Below, piece by piece: positions 36,147-47,877 of a stretch of DNA of 64,000 nt. The notes below the pieces were generated by a model. That model was not told the DNA's origin. It ran no database searches and saw nothing but the letters and a program-made list of their open reading frames with translations. The position numbers and the translations under genes were made by a program. How positions within the stretch are numbered: the stretch's first letter is position 1; every line of letters begins with the position of its first letter. Source of the DNA: Colocasia esculenta (taxonomy: Eukaryota > Streptophyta > Magnoliopsida > Alismatales > Araceae); assembly GCA_014218235.1 (NCBI GenBank), contig CM024766.1, positions 23,099,346 through 23,163,345 on the forward strand. Reading direction: 5' to 3'.

Positions 36147-37501
36147 TGAAGAGTTATGCGGAAGTACACAATACGGTAATCTAGAAGGGGGGGTGAATAG
36201 ATTACGGCAATTTTAAACTATTGATGGCTTCTTTTCGATGCTACAGCAGCGATCTTAATGAAATTTGATTCAAATTCAATTAAGTGTGAGACCGCTTGAG
36301 TTGATTTAAGAGAAAACAGGGAATCAAACGTGCGTATGAACACCGTGCCTACCAATCATCTATCGCAAAACGCGAACAAACCACAGAACACGATGATTTA
36401 AGGTGGTTCGGAGTACACAACTCGTGTATCCTACATCCACCGTCCACACACACGCAGAAACGACTGCTTATGAGCGAGTTCAACACTACAACTCAACCAC
36501 ACACACGTTGTCTGATGAAACACGATCAGAACAACCACAAATACGTGAATCAAGCACAAGGGATGCTCGAAACACAACCACACACACACACGATTGGATG
36601 GAAATTATGAAATGGAGAAGAATTGGGAATTAGGGAACAAATCCAGTTGGAATTCTTCTCGTGGATCGTCCAACGCTCTTCAAACTTCGATTGGATGTAG
36701 ATTGATCGATGTAGAAGGTTGAATTGATGACGATCCGGCTTCAGCTCCGCATAGATAGTGATTCCACGTCGATCTGGGCGGAAAGTTGAAGCAGAGTAGC
36801 AATTTGGGGCTTTTCCTCTTGGTCCCTTGGAGGCTCTTGGATGGGAGGCTACTCTCTGCGAAATTGGCTCCAAAAGGATGCTTATATAGTGTTAGGTAAA
36901 GGTGGGGGTCGTGGAGGAAGGAAACACCCAAGTGGGGCCGGATTTGGAAACCCAAAATCTGAAGTTTCCGTCGGCTGTCGACAGGTGCACTTGCATCTGT
37001 CGACAGGCAGACTCAGGCTGAGAACTGGGTTTCAGGAAAATGAGTTTCTGAGTGTATCTGTCGACAGGCAGTTTTCATCTGTCGACAGATGCACTCAGGA
37101 ATAGAAAACCTGAGCTCTGTCCTGGGTTGTCTGTGTGTATCTGTCGACAGGTACATTGCATCTGTCGACAGATGCACTCAGAGATGCAAACCTGAGTTCT
37201 GTCTGAGAATGACTGTGTGAATCTGTCGACAGGCAGTTTGCATCTGTCGACAGATGCACCTCTTTGACAGATTTTTGTGCCTTTTTCTCATCTTTTCAAT
37301 GCCTCTTCAAAGTTCCATCTTTCATGCTTGTACACCTACATGCAAATACATTGTTAGTGATACATTGTATGATTTAGCAATGTTTAACTCAATCACTTTC
37401 ATGGTGTTTTTCATGTTAGTTAACACATCAATTTTGCATTAAATCAATGTTCAAGAATGTTAATGTGATCATCAAAAACATGATATATGGAAAACCCAAC
37501 A
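36147..37501 (-). repeat. 3' LTR of copia C
   Basis: 1355 bp, from TGAAGAGTTATG to AACCCAACA. A TATA box (minus CACTATATAAGC) lies at 36882-36888. Eight CTGTCGACAG palindromes stand upstream of it at 36975-37253. Confidence 0.93.
36975..37253. promoter_or_regulatory. Four pairs of CTGTCGACAG palindromes in U3 (left LTR)
   Basis: Copies start at 36975, 36997, 37058, 37079, 37141, 37162, 37223 and 37244. Within a pair the spacing is 21-22 bp, and pairs repeat every 82-83 bp. The array begins about 90 bp upstream of the TATA box. The even helical spacing suggests a protein-binding array (inference). Confidence 0.9.
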
Positions 37502-37517
37502 ATCTCCCCCTTTTGAT
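37502..37517 (-). other. Polypurine tract of copia C
   Basis: The minus strand reads ATCAAAAGGGGGAGAT immediately before the 3' LTR, the usual Sirevirus form. Confidence 0.88.
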
Positions 37518-37760
37518 GATGACAAAAATATTCATTGATGCATATATTGATGTTCTCCCCCTTTTTGACAACATGCAAAAAGTCAAGTCATGCACAGTTA
37601 GAGACAAAAGAACATGAACTGAGTTTTCATTGATTTATCATTGAAATTTCACAGTACATGCGAAATGATTACATGACTCTCAAGAAAGGGAAGTAACATG
37701 AACAAGCAAAAGACGACAAGACAAGTGAGACTAATTCCCATCTAAGACTCTTAGTGACCT

Positions 37761-38985
37761 CTAATGACCCTGAGACCCTCTATTCATCGTCATGTCCAGC
37801 AGGAGAGGGTGACGGGATCCATCTCTCTCGGAGTAGAGGTGGTCAAGACGGTCATCTAAAGTGTTGAGGCGAGCGTCCACTTGATCAAATCTTGACGTCA
37901 TCCGAGCAAATCCTGAAATCATTTCTTGATGGATTTGTGCCAAGTAATCATGAACGGATTGTTGTGGAGGCATAGGTACATCATCAAACTCTTGAGCTTG
38001 GTCAGGCATTTGCTCATCTTGAGGGTCTTCATCACTGCCCTCATTGCTTCAACATCTTCATTGTCTTCTTCATCGTTGACACTTCAGCTCCTTGTGGTTC
38101 CTTTCCCTTGAGAGTCCTTGTGACGACGCCGTCTACAAGTTTGTAGCCCATGCGGTTGGCGGCGGTGAGGTCAAAGGCACTTCGGGATTTTAGTGAGATG
38201 AGCTCACTTGGAGGGATAGGAATGCCAAGGAAAATAAGAAGAGAAGTGATGGGGCAAGCATATGGCATTGATCTTTTGGTGTTAGAGAAACACCGACGGA
38301 TGAGGCTTATCATGAGTTCAGGAAGATTGATTTCTTGACACTTGAGGAAAAATATGAATAGGGATTTATGGACCTCGGTGACTAACTCTCGACTTCCATC
38401 CTTCGGGACGATCAAGGTAGTGAAGATGTGATGGATCATCCGGATCAAGGGAGGAAAGGAGTTGGCGTTGAGACGAGCAATCTTCTTGGTAGTGTCATAA
38501 GGTTCCAACGTGAGAAGCTCATAGTACTCTCAGAAGCAGAGGGATTGTAGTTGAAGATTTCAACTCCTGAGTTTGGAATTTCAAGGGCTGTGGAGAGAAG
38601 ATTTGCGGTGAGGCGAAAACGAGTGCCTTTCACCGAAGAGTAGATATCTCCCTGATCGGAAGCCCTAAGTTATTGTAGAACTCGGATACGGCAGTTGGAG
38701 AGTATTGCAAGTGGGAGTATAAGAAGGATGTCCACCCTTGAGTGTCAAAATAAGGTAGGAGTGAGGGGAACATCGTGCTAAGGACTCGAAGTCCACATAC
38801 CGGGATTGGACAATCTTCTTGAATTTGCCGTTGGGTCGGATAAGACGGAGACCTTGAGGAACGATGAGTTCCGGCAACCGATCCTCACGATGCTTGCTGC
38901 GGCGTTCAGAAGGAGCCCTGGAGCTTTCTCCGGCGTCCGTCGGAGCGCGACGACGGCGAGCGAGAAGCTTCGATTTGGGTGCCAT
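37761..38985 (-). pseudogene. Extra ORF between pol and 3' LTR of copia C (putative plant transposon protein domain)
   Basis: The ATG at 38985 starts MAPKSKLLARRRRAPTD, a basic N-terminus. Next come KKIVQSRYVDFESLAR, GTRFRLTANLLSTALEIP and PYACPITSLLIFLGIP, then an acidic stretch. The coiled-coil C-terminus (MISGFARMTSRFDQVDARL) stops at 37761. The pattern resembles the domain called putative plant transposon protein, which I know as a passenger of plant retroelements. Function unknown. Frameshifts occur near 38740, 38665, 38520 and 38040. It occupies the place where Sireviruses may carry an envelope-like ORF, but no signal peptide or membrane segment is evident. A palindrome pair and TTTTAAAA lie upstream. 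Confidence 0.65.
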
Positions 38986-39235
38986 CGCAGGAGAAGGATG
39001 AGAATGGTGTGAAGGGAGAGTGGAGGATCCCAGACGAGGAGCAGGATCGTCGGAGACGGAGCCCTGAAGGGAAAGAGAGGGGGTTTGGAGAGGAGGAGGA
39101 GGGAACAAGAGAGGAGGGGTGAAAAAGGCGTGGGGTGGCCTTAGAATGGACTTGGAGGGTTTTAAAAGGAAGGCCCCACAAAAAGGAGGTGAACCGGCGC
39201 GAGGGTTTTTTGAAAAAATGGATCTGGGCCGTCGT

Positions 39236-39265
39236 CTGTCGACAGATACTGGCATCTGTCGACAG
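39236..39265. promoter_or_regulatory. Palindrome pair upstream of the extra ORF
   Basis: CTGTCGACAG at 39236 and 39256. A TATA-like TTTTAAAA (39160-39167) lies about 70-95 bp downstream on the minus strand, then the ATG at 38985. This is the same arrangement as in the LTR promoter. Confidence 0.7.
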
Positions 39266-39301
39266 ATAGCTCCTTTTTGGTGAAAACTTGATTTTTGTCA
39301 A

Positions 39302-40303
39302 AATTTTTCAAAGGGACAAGTGTTCATTTGTTGTTTTAAGGCAAAATGGGTGTATGTGCAAGACAAAAATCCATATCCATTAAGATGAAGACATGACACA
39401 AATCTAAAATGATTTTGAATTAAAAATGATAAGTTCTTTAATAGATCATGAGGAACACATTTCACAAAAGCCAGTGAAAATTAAATAACTCTTTTGATTA
39501 AGGCCGTTGAAGACAAACATGCATTTAAATAGAGATGATAGTCAGATGACAATTGAATTAAATGCCCACAGTAATGTCTTACCGAAGAAACACATTGGAC
39601 TTGACAAAAAATTTCGGAGGCTTCACTCTATTTCTGGTATGATCTTGGAAGATTTAAGCAACGAAGATGGAAAAGAGTGGCAATGAGGAGCACTTTCACT
39701 TTTTCATGTGAAGGTAGACATTTGTGATGCCAATACCCCCAGTTACTCAATGTGAGTGTCCATCAAGCCATTGTATAGAGATAATGAACAACCTGTTGAC
39801 GCGAAGACCGACATTTGTGATGCCCATGTCCCCGGTTACTTAGTGATTTTCATCATTGCTCTACCTCCATCCCACAAATGAAAAACAAATTTGTTGATTA
39901 AACTGAAGAAATAGGTAGCTTTTCTCCTTTTTTTTTTTTTTTTTTTTTGCTTTTTGTCAAGTACATGAGATTTCTTTTAGGCAAGTTGTAATGTGGAACA
40001 TTAAATTCAAGAGTTTTCTGATTTTTCAAATCATTTTAGATTCATGTTTAACGACAAGGGAGTTATTCAAAGGAGATGTTTAAAAATCATTTGGTTTGCT
40101 CATTATGTTCAAAATGATCTAAAAAGACCTTAATCAGGTCATGCATCAAACAACATTTAGACTTGGTTCATGACTTTGACATGAAGTGGATATGAAGGGT
40201 TATATTGCACACAAACAGACCAAGGTTTACCTTTAAATCAAGTAAGGAACACTTTTCTTTAAAAGTATGAAGAAGGATTTGAAAAGTAAGGAGATGTGTG
40301 TAT
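39302..40303. other. Non-coding spacer of copia C
   Basis: AT-rich, with an 18-20 bp T-run at about 39930-39948 and a twice-repeated phrase around TTTGTGATGCCAATACCCCC and its variant (39720-39835). No ORF with similarity was seen. Confidence 0.5.
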
Positions 40304-40414
40304 CTGTCGACAGAAGAAGTCTGTCTGTCGACAGATGCACACAGACTGAGGAGTTGAGGTTTCTGTCAGAACAAGACTGATTGTATCTGTCGACAGATGA
40401 ATGTCTGTCGACAG
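40304..40414. promoter_or_regulatory. Two internal palindrome pairs in copia C
   Basis: CTGTCGACAG at 40304, 40325, 40387 and 40405. The two pairs are 83 bp apart, the same period as in the LTRs. Confidence 0.85.
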
Positions 40415-40880
40415 ATATGAACAGAGAGGATTTTTCTGGTTTCAGATTGATTGCACATTGAGTTCAAGGAAGTGAGAATTCAACAAGTAGATGTATGATG
40501 AGTTTCCTCAATAAAATACTCATCTATCCTTACTCACTCCCCCATAGTGTGTGCACGTGTTGACACAACATCTAAGCAAGGATTCACACAAGCATTTGAT
40601 ACAAGGCAAACATGTTCATTTCAAGAATGTCATACACAAGCACATGGTCACAGAAAAAACATTGTTTAATGGAGTTAACATGATAAAATGTAAGGAAACT
40701 AAAAATCCTATGTGAAGTACAGGACCTTTATATGTAATGGGACTATGGATACTTGGCGGAGAATATTTCTCACGCATGATGATAGTTTCCAAACAAGCCG
40801 AACTTGTTCTTCCACAGTTCACCATTTGATATCCACATAGTCATTCACACATAAAGAGCATCTCCAATATGGAAGTTAGT

Positions 40881-41056
40881 TTCATTGCATTTTACACAAA
40901 CCCAATTCTCTTCTTAAGGATGTGAATCTATCTTCAGACAAGGGTTTGGTGAAAATCAGCCAATTGCTTTTCTGTGGGAATGAAAATAAGTTCCAAGGTT
41001 TTATTGGCAACTTCATCTCTCAAGAAATGATGACGGATTTCTATGTGTTTAGATGT
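40881..41056 (-). pseudogene. RNase H tail of copia C fused to GAG-pre-integrase
   Basis: The minus strand reads KHIEIRHHFLRDEVANKTLE, then a broken copy of the copia end (QLAD.FTKPLSEDRF) and LGLCKMQ. Immediately upstream is SFKSKAPVSTS, which normally leads into the integrase core. The junction near 41050 therefore removes all of integrase core and RT. Confidence 0.85.
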
Positions 41057-43640
41057 GCTTACCGGTGCTTTAGATTTGAAAGACTTCCGGTTTGTTTTCC
41101 CTGTGCACATGCATCACAAAAACTTTCGTTGTTGCTAAAAGAGATGTCAGGAAGTCCACTTACCAATTTGAGCTTCATGATCTTGTGCAACACGTTGTAG
41201 CTCGCATGGCCAAGCCTACGATGCCACAAGGTCAATTCATCCTGTCTATTGCAACAGACACAAGTTGTCATTTTCTGGATCATCTAAATCAACTAAGTAA
41301 ATGTTATTCACTCTTTTTCCAGAAAATTTACACTTCCTGTTTCTTTATCAACATTTGACATGAATTTGATTCAAAAATGACGTTGTGACCTCTATCACAT
41401 AATTGACTTATGCTAAGCAAATTGTGATTAAGGCCATCAACCAACAGTACATTTTCAATTGAATTGGAGGAACACTTACCAACATTACCTGTGCCAATGA
41501 TTTGGCCTTTGTTGTTACCTCCAAAAATGACTTGTCCTCCGTCTTTCTCCACTAGGAAACAGAATTTACCTTTGTCGCCCGTCATGTGCCTCGAACAGCC
41601 GCTATCCAAGTACCATTTGTTTTGATGTTGGGCTGCTAGGCATTCCTGCATATGTGGATCAGACAAGAGGTTTTGGTACCCAAATTACTTTGGGTCCCAA
41701 ATTTCATTCATGCAACAAAGTAGATGTTTAGGAATCCAAACTTGTTTGACTTTTTGTTTCTTTGGATTATTCCAACATTGTTTTTCATCATGACCAATCT
41801 TTTTACACACATTGCATGAAGGAATTTTCTTTTCAATTTTCTGTTGCTTGATAGACTGTTTATTCATTGAAACTGTTCTTGTCTGTCGACAGGCACCATT
41901 GTATCTGTCGACAGGTGGCTTTTTCTTTTGTTTGTTGGGAACATTTTGTTTGTGTATATGGCTTGGTCTGAGACTTTCTTGAATTATGCTTTGTGGGAGC
42001 ATGCTTGCTTGTGCTTGGCTAGAATCAATAAAGAGGTGATCAATGATTCTCCTATTTTCTTTTGTTTGACTGGTTGATATCCTAACCCATGCTTGGTTAC
42101 ATGTATTTTGGTGCCCAAAACTGCATCTAGATTTTGCTTCCCTTTTACAAATTTCATTAGGTCCTCAGATTTTTCTTTCAATTCCTTTTCAGTTTGTTCC
42201 AACTTTTTCTTTGTTTCCAATTGTTCTTCTTGAAGGAATTCAATAGAATGGCTTAAACAGTCTTTTTCTTTTTGTGTTTCTTGCAATTTTATTTTCAAGC
42301 AATCCATTTCTTCATTATGAGTTTTTTCATCAATTTTCATCATTTCTAATTCTTTTGTTAAGAATGCAATTCGTTCATCATTGTTCTTATCATGCACAAG
42401 GGAGTTGCATTTCCTTTTTAATGCTCTATTCTCAGATCTATATTCACGAAATTTTTCAAATAAAGTAGTGTATGCTTCCTCCCATTCACTTGCAGTGAAA
42501 TCATCAAATGAGAAATTTACCTCGCTGGAGTCATCACTCCTGGCCATCAAGCATTTCACTTCTTCATCATCGGATGTTTCTTGTGCATCTTCATCTTCAT
42601 CTTCATCACTCCAGGTGGCCAACATTGCTTTGGCCTTTTTAGAGGTGAATTTGTCTTTCTTCAGCTTCTTCTTGAGTTCCGGGCATTCTCCTCTCATATG
42701 CCCCTGTTTCTTGCATTCATACAAACAATGTCAGATTTTTTGTTTGACTCATATTTCTGTGAAAAATTTTTCTTAGGAAAGGGTTTGGAATTACCTGTTC
42801 TCTCCTCTTGAACTTCAAAAATTTCTTGAATTGTCTAGTGAGCATTGCCATTTCACCATCATCACTCTCACTAGATGTTTCTTGCTCATCACTATCTTGT
42901 TGAATAGATTTCTTGGAGCTTGTTGATGTTTTATTGGATGCTTTTAGAGCAATTGACTTCCTAGGATTTTCTTCTAATTCTTTTCTCTTGATGTTGATTT
43001 CATATGTCATTAGAGAGCCAATTAGTTCATCCAATTTCATTTTGGAAAGGTCTTTGGAATCCTCAATGACAGTGGCCTTAGTATTCCAAGATGAAGTAAG
43101 AGAACGAAGGATCTTTCTTACTAAGTCACTTTCAGAGTATTCCTTCTTAAGACCTTTTAGCCCGTTAACTATTAGCATGAATCTTGCAAACATGTCTGAT
43201 ACGGTTTCATCAGTTTTCATCTTGAACATTTCATATTCAGACACTAACATGCTAACTTTAGTTTCCCTTACCTCGGACGTACCTTCGTAAATGAGTTCAA
43301 GCTTGTCCACATCTCTTTTGCTGTTGAGCATGTGGAGACTCTTGAGAACTCCTTTGGATGCACCGCACATGCATCATGTTTAGTGCGCTCCAGTTGAGAG
43401 TTCCTTTAGCTATTTAGTCTTTCGTCCAGGTGTCTTCATCCTCGGGCAACACGTATGGTCCCTTGCTGACTATCTTCCACAGCTCGTAATTTTGAGCTCT
43501 CAAAAATACCTGCATACGGTTTTTCCAATAAGAATAATCAGTGCCATCAAAATAGGGTGGCCTGGTTACTGAATGTCCCTCGCCATATACCCTTTGCTAG
43601 AATCCATAAGATCGAAAATCTCCTGATCGCTAGATCAAAT
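41057..43640 (-). pseudogene. gag: Copia C gag, protease and GAG-pre-integrase
   Basis: Gag begins near 43595 after the primer site (PPYFDGTDYSYWKNRMQVF) and runs through LVSEYEMFKMKTDETVSDMF and SLMTYEINIKRKELEE. The knuckle is CKKQGHMRGEC with an upstream Cys changed by frameshift. A long acidic then coiled-coil C-terminus spans about 42600-42080. Protease is at about 41620-41580 (KWYLDSGCSRHMTGDKGKF). GAG-pre-integrase is at about 41250-41100 (LTLWHRRLGHASYNVLHKI). Frameshifts and a stop near 43430 break it. A palindrome pair lies inside the reading frame at 41883-41914. Confidence 0.9.
41883..41914. repeat. Palindrome pair inside copia C coding sequence
   Basis: CTGTCGACAG at 41883 and 41905, read in frame as part of PPVDRYNGACRQTRTVS. 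The spacing of 22 bp equals that of the LTR pairs. Confidence 0.85.
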
Positions 43641-43667
43641 GACGAACAACAGTAAATCGGAGAAACC

Positions 43668-43679
43668 GCTCTGATACCA
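43668..43679 (-). other. Primer-binding site of copia C (initiator Met tRNA)
   Basis: The minus strand reads TGGTATCAGAGC, 2 nt inside the LTR edge. Confidence 0.93.
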
Positions 43680-43681
43680 AT

Positions 43682-45037
43682 TGAAGAGTTATGCGGAAGT
43701 ACACAATACGGTAATCTAGAAGGGGGGGGGGGGTTGAATAGATTACGGCAATTTTAAACTATTGATGGCTTCTTTTCGATGCTACAGCGATCTTAATGAA
43801 ATTTGATTCAAATTCAATTAAGTGTGAGACCGCTTGAGTTGATTTAAGAGAAAACAGGGAATCAAACGTGCGTATGAACACCGTGCCTACCAATCATCTA
43901 TCGCAAAACGCGAACAAACCACAGAACACGATGATTTAAGGTGGTTCGGAGTACACAACTCTCGTGTATCCTACATCCACCGTCCACACACACGCAGAAA
44001 CGACTGCTTATGAGCGAGTTCAACACTACAACTCAAACACACACACGTTGTCTGATGAAACACGATCAGAACAACCACAAATACGTGAATCAAGCACAAG
44101 GGATGCTCGAAACACAACACACACACACACGATTGGATGGAAATTATGAAATGGAGAAGAATTGGGAATTAGGGAACAAATCCAGTTGGAATTCTTCTCG
44201 TAGATCGTCCAAACGCTCTTCAAACTTCGATTGGATGTAGATTGATCGATGTAGAAGGTTGAATTGATGACGATCCGCTTCAGCTCCGCATAGATAGTGA
44301 TTCCACGTCGATCTGGGCGGAAAGTGAAGCAGAGCAGCAATTTGGGGCTTTTCCTCTTGGTCCCTTGGAGGCTCTTGGATGGGAGGCTGCTCTCTGCGAA
44401 ATTGGCTCCAAAAGGATGCTTATATAGTGTTAGGTAAGGTGGGGGTCGTGGAGGAAGGAAACACCCAAGTGGGGCCGGATTTGGAAACCCAAAATCTGAA
44501 GTTTCCGTCGGCTGTCGACAGGTGCACTTGCATCTGTCGACAGGCAGACTCAGGCTGAGAACTGGGTTTCAGGAAAATGAGTTTCTGAGTGTATCTGTCG
44601 ACAGGCAGTTTTCATCTGTCGACAGATGCACTCAGGAATAGAAAACCTGAGCTCTGTCCTGGGTTGTCTGTGTGTATCTGTCGACAGGTACATTGCATCT
44701 GTCGACAGATGCACTCAGAGATGCAAACCTGAGTTCTGTCTGAGAATGACTGTGTGAATCTGTCGACAGGCAGTTTGCATCTGTCGACAGATGCACCTCT
44801 TTGACAGATTTTTGTGCCTTTCGCTCATCTTTTCAATGCCTCTTCAAAGTTCCATCTTTCATGCTTGTACACCTACATGCAAATACATTGTTAGTGATGT
44901 ACATTGTATGATTTAGCAATGTTTAACTCAATCACTTTCATGGTGTTTTTCATGTTAGTTAACACATCAATTTGCATTAAATCAATGTTCAAGAATGTTA
45001 ATGGATCATCAAAAACATGATATATGGAAAACCCAAC
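43682..45037 (-). repeat. 5' LTR of copia C
   Basis: 1356 bp, nearly identical to 36147-37501. The differences include a longer G-run, a 3-bp CAG repeat loss and a few substitutions. Palindromes start at 44512, 44534, 44595, 44616, 44678, 44699, 44760 and 44781; TATA is at about 44420-44426. The final A of the LTR is missing here. Confidence 0.93.
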
Positions 45038-45042
45038 GAGGA

Positions 45043-47338
45043 TTCTATCATTGTGTTGAAATCTGCGGGAAAATCTTGTTGGTTCGATTGTCATCGGCGG
45101 TTTCTACCGAGTGACCATCCTTTCCGAAAGCAAAAGGATTCTTTTATGAAAAATACAATTGTGATGGAGGAGGTAGATGTGGAACGGTGTCTGGTGGAAA
45201 CATGGCGAGGCGGGTCCAGAACTTACCGACTGTAACACAAACTGGCTGGTAGTACTCGACAATCCCTGGCTCGGGAAGGATCACAATTGGGTGAAGCAAA
45301 GCATCTTTTGGAATTACCTTATTGTCAACCCTTTGATACGACATAACCTTGACGTCATGCTATAAGAAGAATGTTTTTGATAATGTGTTCAACACAGTTA
45401 TGGACATCAAGGCAAACGAAGGACACGTCAAGGCACGTTCGGATTTGAAAGTACTTTGCAGACGCCCAGAACTAGAGCTGCAGCATGTTCAAGGGAAAGT
45501 GGTGCAACCTAAAGCTGCATATGTGCTTGGGGCCAGACAGATTAAGGAAGTGTTTGCAATGGTTGAAGCAATTGAGATTTCCAGATGGATATGTCTCGAA
45601 TATTGCCCGTTGTGTAAATATCAATGAGGGAAAAATATACGGAATGAAGAGTCATGATTGCCATGTTTTCATGCAAGACTGATCCCACTTGCTTTTCGTG
45701 AGTTGTTGCCAAAGCAAATATGGGAGCAATGACTGAGCTGAGTCATTTCTTCCGAATTTTAACAGCATCAGAACTCAGACTTCTTGAGTTGCAAAATATG
45801 GAGCAAAATATAATACAGACAGTCTGCAAATTAGAGAAGATATTTCCTCCAGCATTCTTTGATTCAATGGAGCACCTGATCATCCATTTGCCATATGAGG
45901 CTAGGGTCGGAGGACCAGTACAATTTCGATGGATGTATCCGTTTGAGAGGTATATTTCTATATCCGTAGTTTATTCACATTACGGCGAATTTTATATTTC
46001 ATATGTATTCAGTCGATCTATTATTATCGTAGGTGCATGCACGATCTTAAGATAAAAGTCCGCAACAAAGCACAAGTTGAGGGTTCCATTACCCAGGCAT
46101 ACCTCATTGAGGAGATATCGAACTTCTGTTCGATGTACTTTGACACGGAAATACAAACCCGACGCACTCAACCTCCACGTAATGATGATGGTGGAGAATC
46201 CTATGTGTCGGACCAACTCTCTATATTCAAGTGTCCCGGACGGGCGTTCGGATATTCTTCTACTCGCCCACTTGAAGACAGAGAGTTGGTAGCTGCGGAG
46301 ATCTACATCTTCATGAATTGCGCAGAACTAGAGCCCTACATTGAGTAAGTTGTGCTCACTTATGATATACATCATTTACATGTAATGCTGGTAAACTGAA
46401 CGGTTGTGTGACATTTACATTGCAGAGAGTTTGACTCGTTCATACTACAACGAAATCCACGTCTGACGGACGTGCAGGTTGAAAAGGAACGGGAGAAGTC
46501 TTTTCCGAGTTGGTTAAGATCTCGAGTATGTGTCTAAATATTTTGAATCATATATGTTACGTTCTTATGCATAATTAGTTGTTGTAAGTCTGTCTATTTT
46601 TTGCTAATAGGTTGATCAAGGTTTTATTACCGATTTAAGAGTACAAGAGATCAGTTATGGACCCTCGAAGATTGTACGTGTCTACCCAGGTTACATTGTG
46701 AATGGATACAGATTTCACACGAGAGTTATGGACGCAATAAGTCTACGATGAACAGCGGCGTATGTGTGAAAGGAAGTGCCTACAATGAAAATGAAATTGA
46801 CTATTATGGCATTCTCGAAGAAGTCATTGAACTGCAATTTTTGGGACAAGACAACATTATATTTCTCTTCAAGTGTCATTGGTTTGATCCGACATCTATT
46901 CGTCATGACACAACATATGGAATTGTCGATGTCAAGCATAAGTCCAAGTTGAGTACATACGAGCCATTCATACTGGCGGCACAAGCGCACAAGTTTATTA
47001 TTCAAATTATTCATCCCTGAAATTAAGAGATTGGTGGGCTGCATGTAGAGTGAAATCAAGGTTATTCCCTGAGTATGAGTTTCTTCTGCGCCTGATGATG
47101 AGCTCGACGGTGTTAATGACAATTATTTCCAATCGGAAAGGAGTGACGCACGAGAGTTGGCAGCTTCTACGCAGTTCAATATTCATGATATAAATGAAAC
47201 AATTTGCTTACATAAGGATAACGAACAGGAAGAAGTTGACCCAAATGCCCTTGAGCGAGAGGTGGAGTCTGATGTGGATGAAGACTCCCCGCATGAGGAG
47301 GATGAATTCCAAGATGATGAGAAGATGATGCTGAATTA
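45043..47338 (+). pseudogene. CACTA TNP2-type transposase, 3' part (DUF4218 and DUF4216)
   Basis: It continues TNP2 after copia C: CWFDCHRRFLPSDHPFRKQK, then HNWVKQSIFWNYLIVNPLIR. DUF4218 follows at about 45720-46160 (LCKLEKIFPP-type sequence, FDSMEHLIIHLPYEA, GPVQFRWMYPFER, KVRNKAQVEGSI). DUF4216 lies at about 46750-47020 (FKCHWFDPTS, TYEPFILAAQA). An acidic tail ends at 47338. Introns with GT-AG ends: 45950-46032 (83 bp), 46345-46425 (81 bp) and 46526-46610 (85 bp). Frameshifts occur near 45185, 45355, 45595 and 47000, plus a stop near 46751. The cut-and-paste transposase is not functional as read. Confidence 0.92.
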
Positions 47339-47567
47339 AACATGTCGGAAGCATCTGATGTTGAATTACGATAATATACCCTATATTTTGAAGAACTTCG
47401 TGTTATTGCTAATTATATTTTCATATTAAATTGCTACTTCAAAATTTATTGCTGATGACAATTTGGATGTATGTTTATTTATCTCAAGAGAGATATGGTA
47501 CGTGGAGGACGGAGTCGGACGGTTTCTACGTCCGTTGGCAGAGGGTCCGGGACCCCGTCCACGACAG

Positions 47568-47877
47568 GTATATGTATATGTAAACACAATACTCTATATA
47601 TTATTGTTCATAATAAATTCACGACAGATCTAACGTACAGGCTCATTTTGCAGGGTCTGCCTCCCCATCTGCGCTGGTCATCCCAGCGACAGGTATATAC
47701 ATATGTACAGAAAGAACCACATTTACCTTATTGTTCATATTTAATTCACGAGATATAACGTACATACAATTTTGCAGGGTCTGCCTCCCCGTCGACGCCA
47801 GTCATCCATGCGGCAGTATACGTATATATTGTTGTTCAAGTTAAATTCATATTTTCTAATGTGTAAAAAATTTTTCA
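47568..47877 (+). repeat. Triplicated mini-exon/intron unit in TNPA
   Basis: Units of about 124 bp, each an intron beginning GTATA and ending TTTGCAG or TTTTCAG plus a 38-39 bp exon starting GGTCTGCCTCCCC. The introns at 47568 and 47693 align along their length; the third at 47816 is shorter. All junctions are phase 1, adding a 13-residue GSASPS-type repeat each time. Confidence 0.75.

Larger units (their letters stand above)
36147..45037 (-). mobile_element. Sirevirus-like Ty1/copia element (copia C), deletion derivative
   Basis: LTRs at 36147-37501 and 43682-45037 are flanked by the target duplication GAGGA (36142-36146 and 45038-45042). In minus orientation it has a tRNA-Met primer site, gag, protease, a GAG-pre-integrase domain, then directly the tail of RNase H. 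A long spacer with an extra ORF precedes the polypurine tract. Integrase core and reverse transcriptase are missing. It depended on other copies for movement if it inserted in this form. The LTRs differ by only a handful of changes. Confidence 0.93.

Noticed and set aside
36403..37104. ORFs in the copia C LTR repeated at 43941-44340
   Set aside because: Present because the LTRs are identical repeats; low-complexity His/Thr-rich, no domain.
37761..38985. Envelope glycoprotein gene in copia C
   Set aside because: The position fits an envelope-like ORF, but I see no signal peptide or transmembrane segment, and the conserved phrases fit the putative plant transposon protein domain instead.
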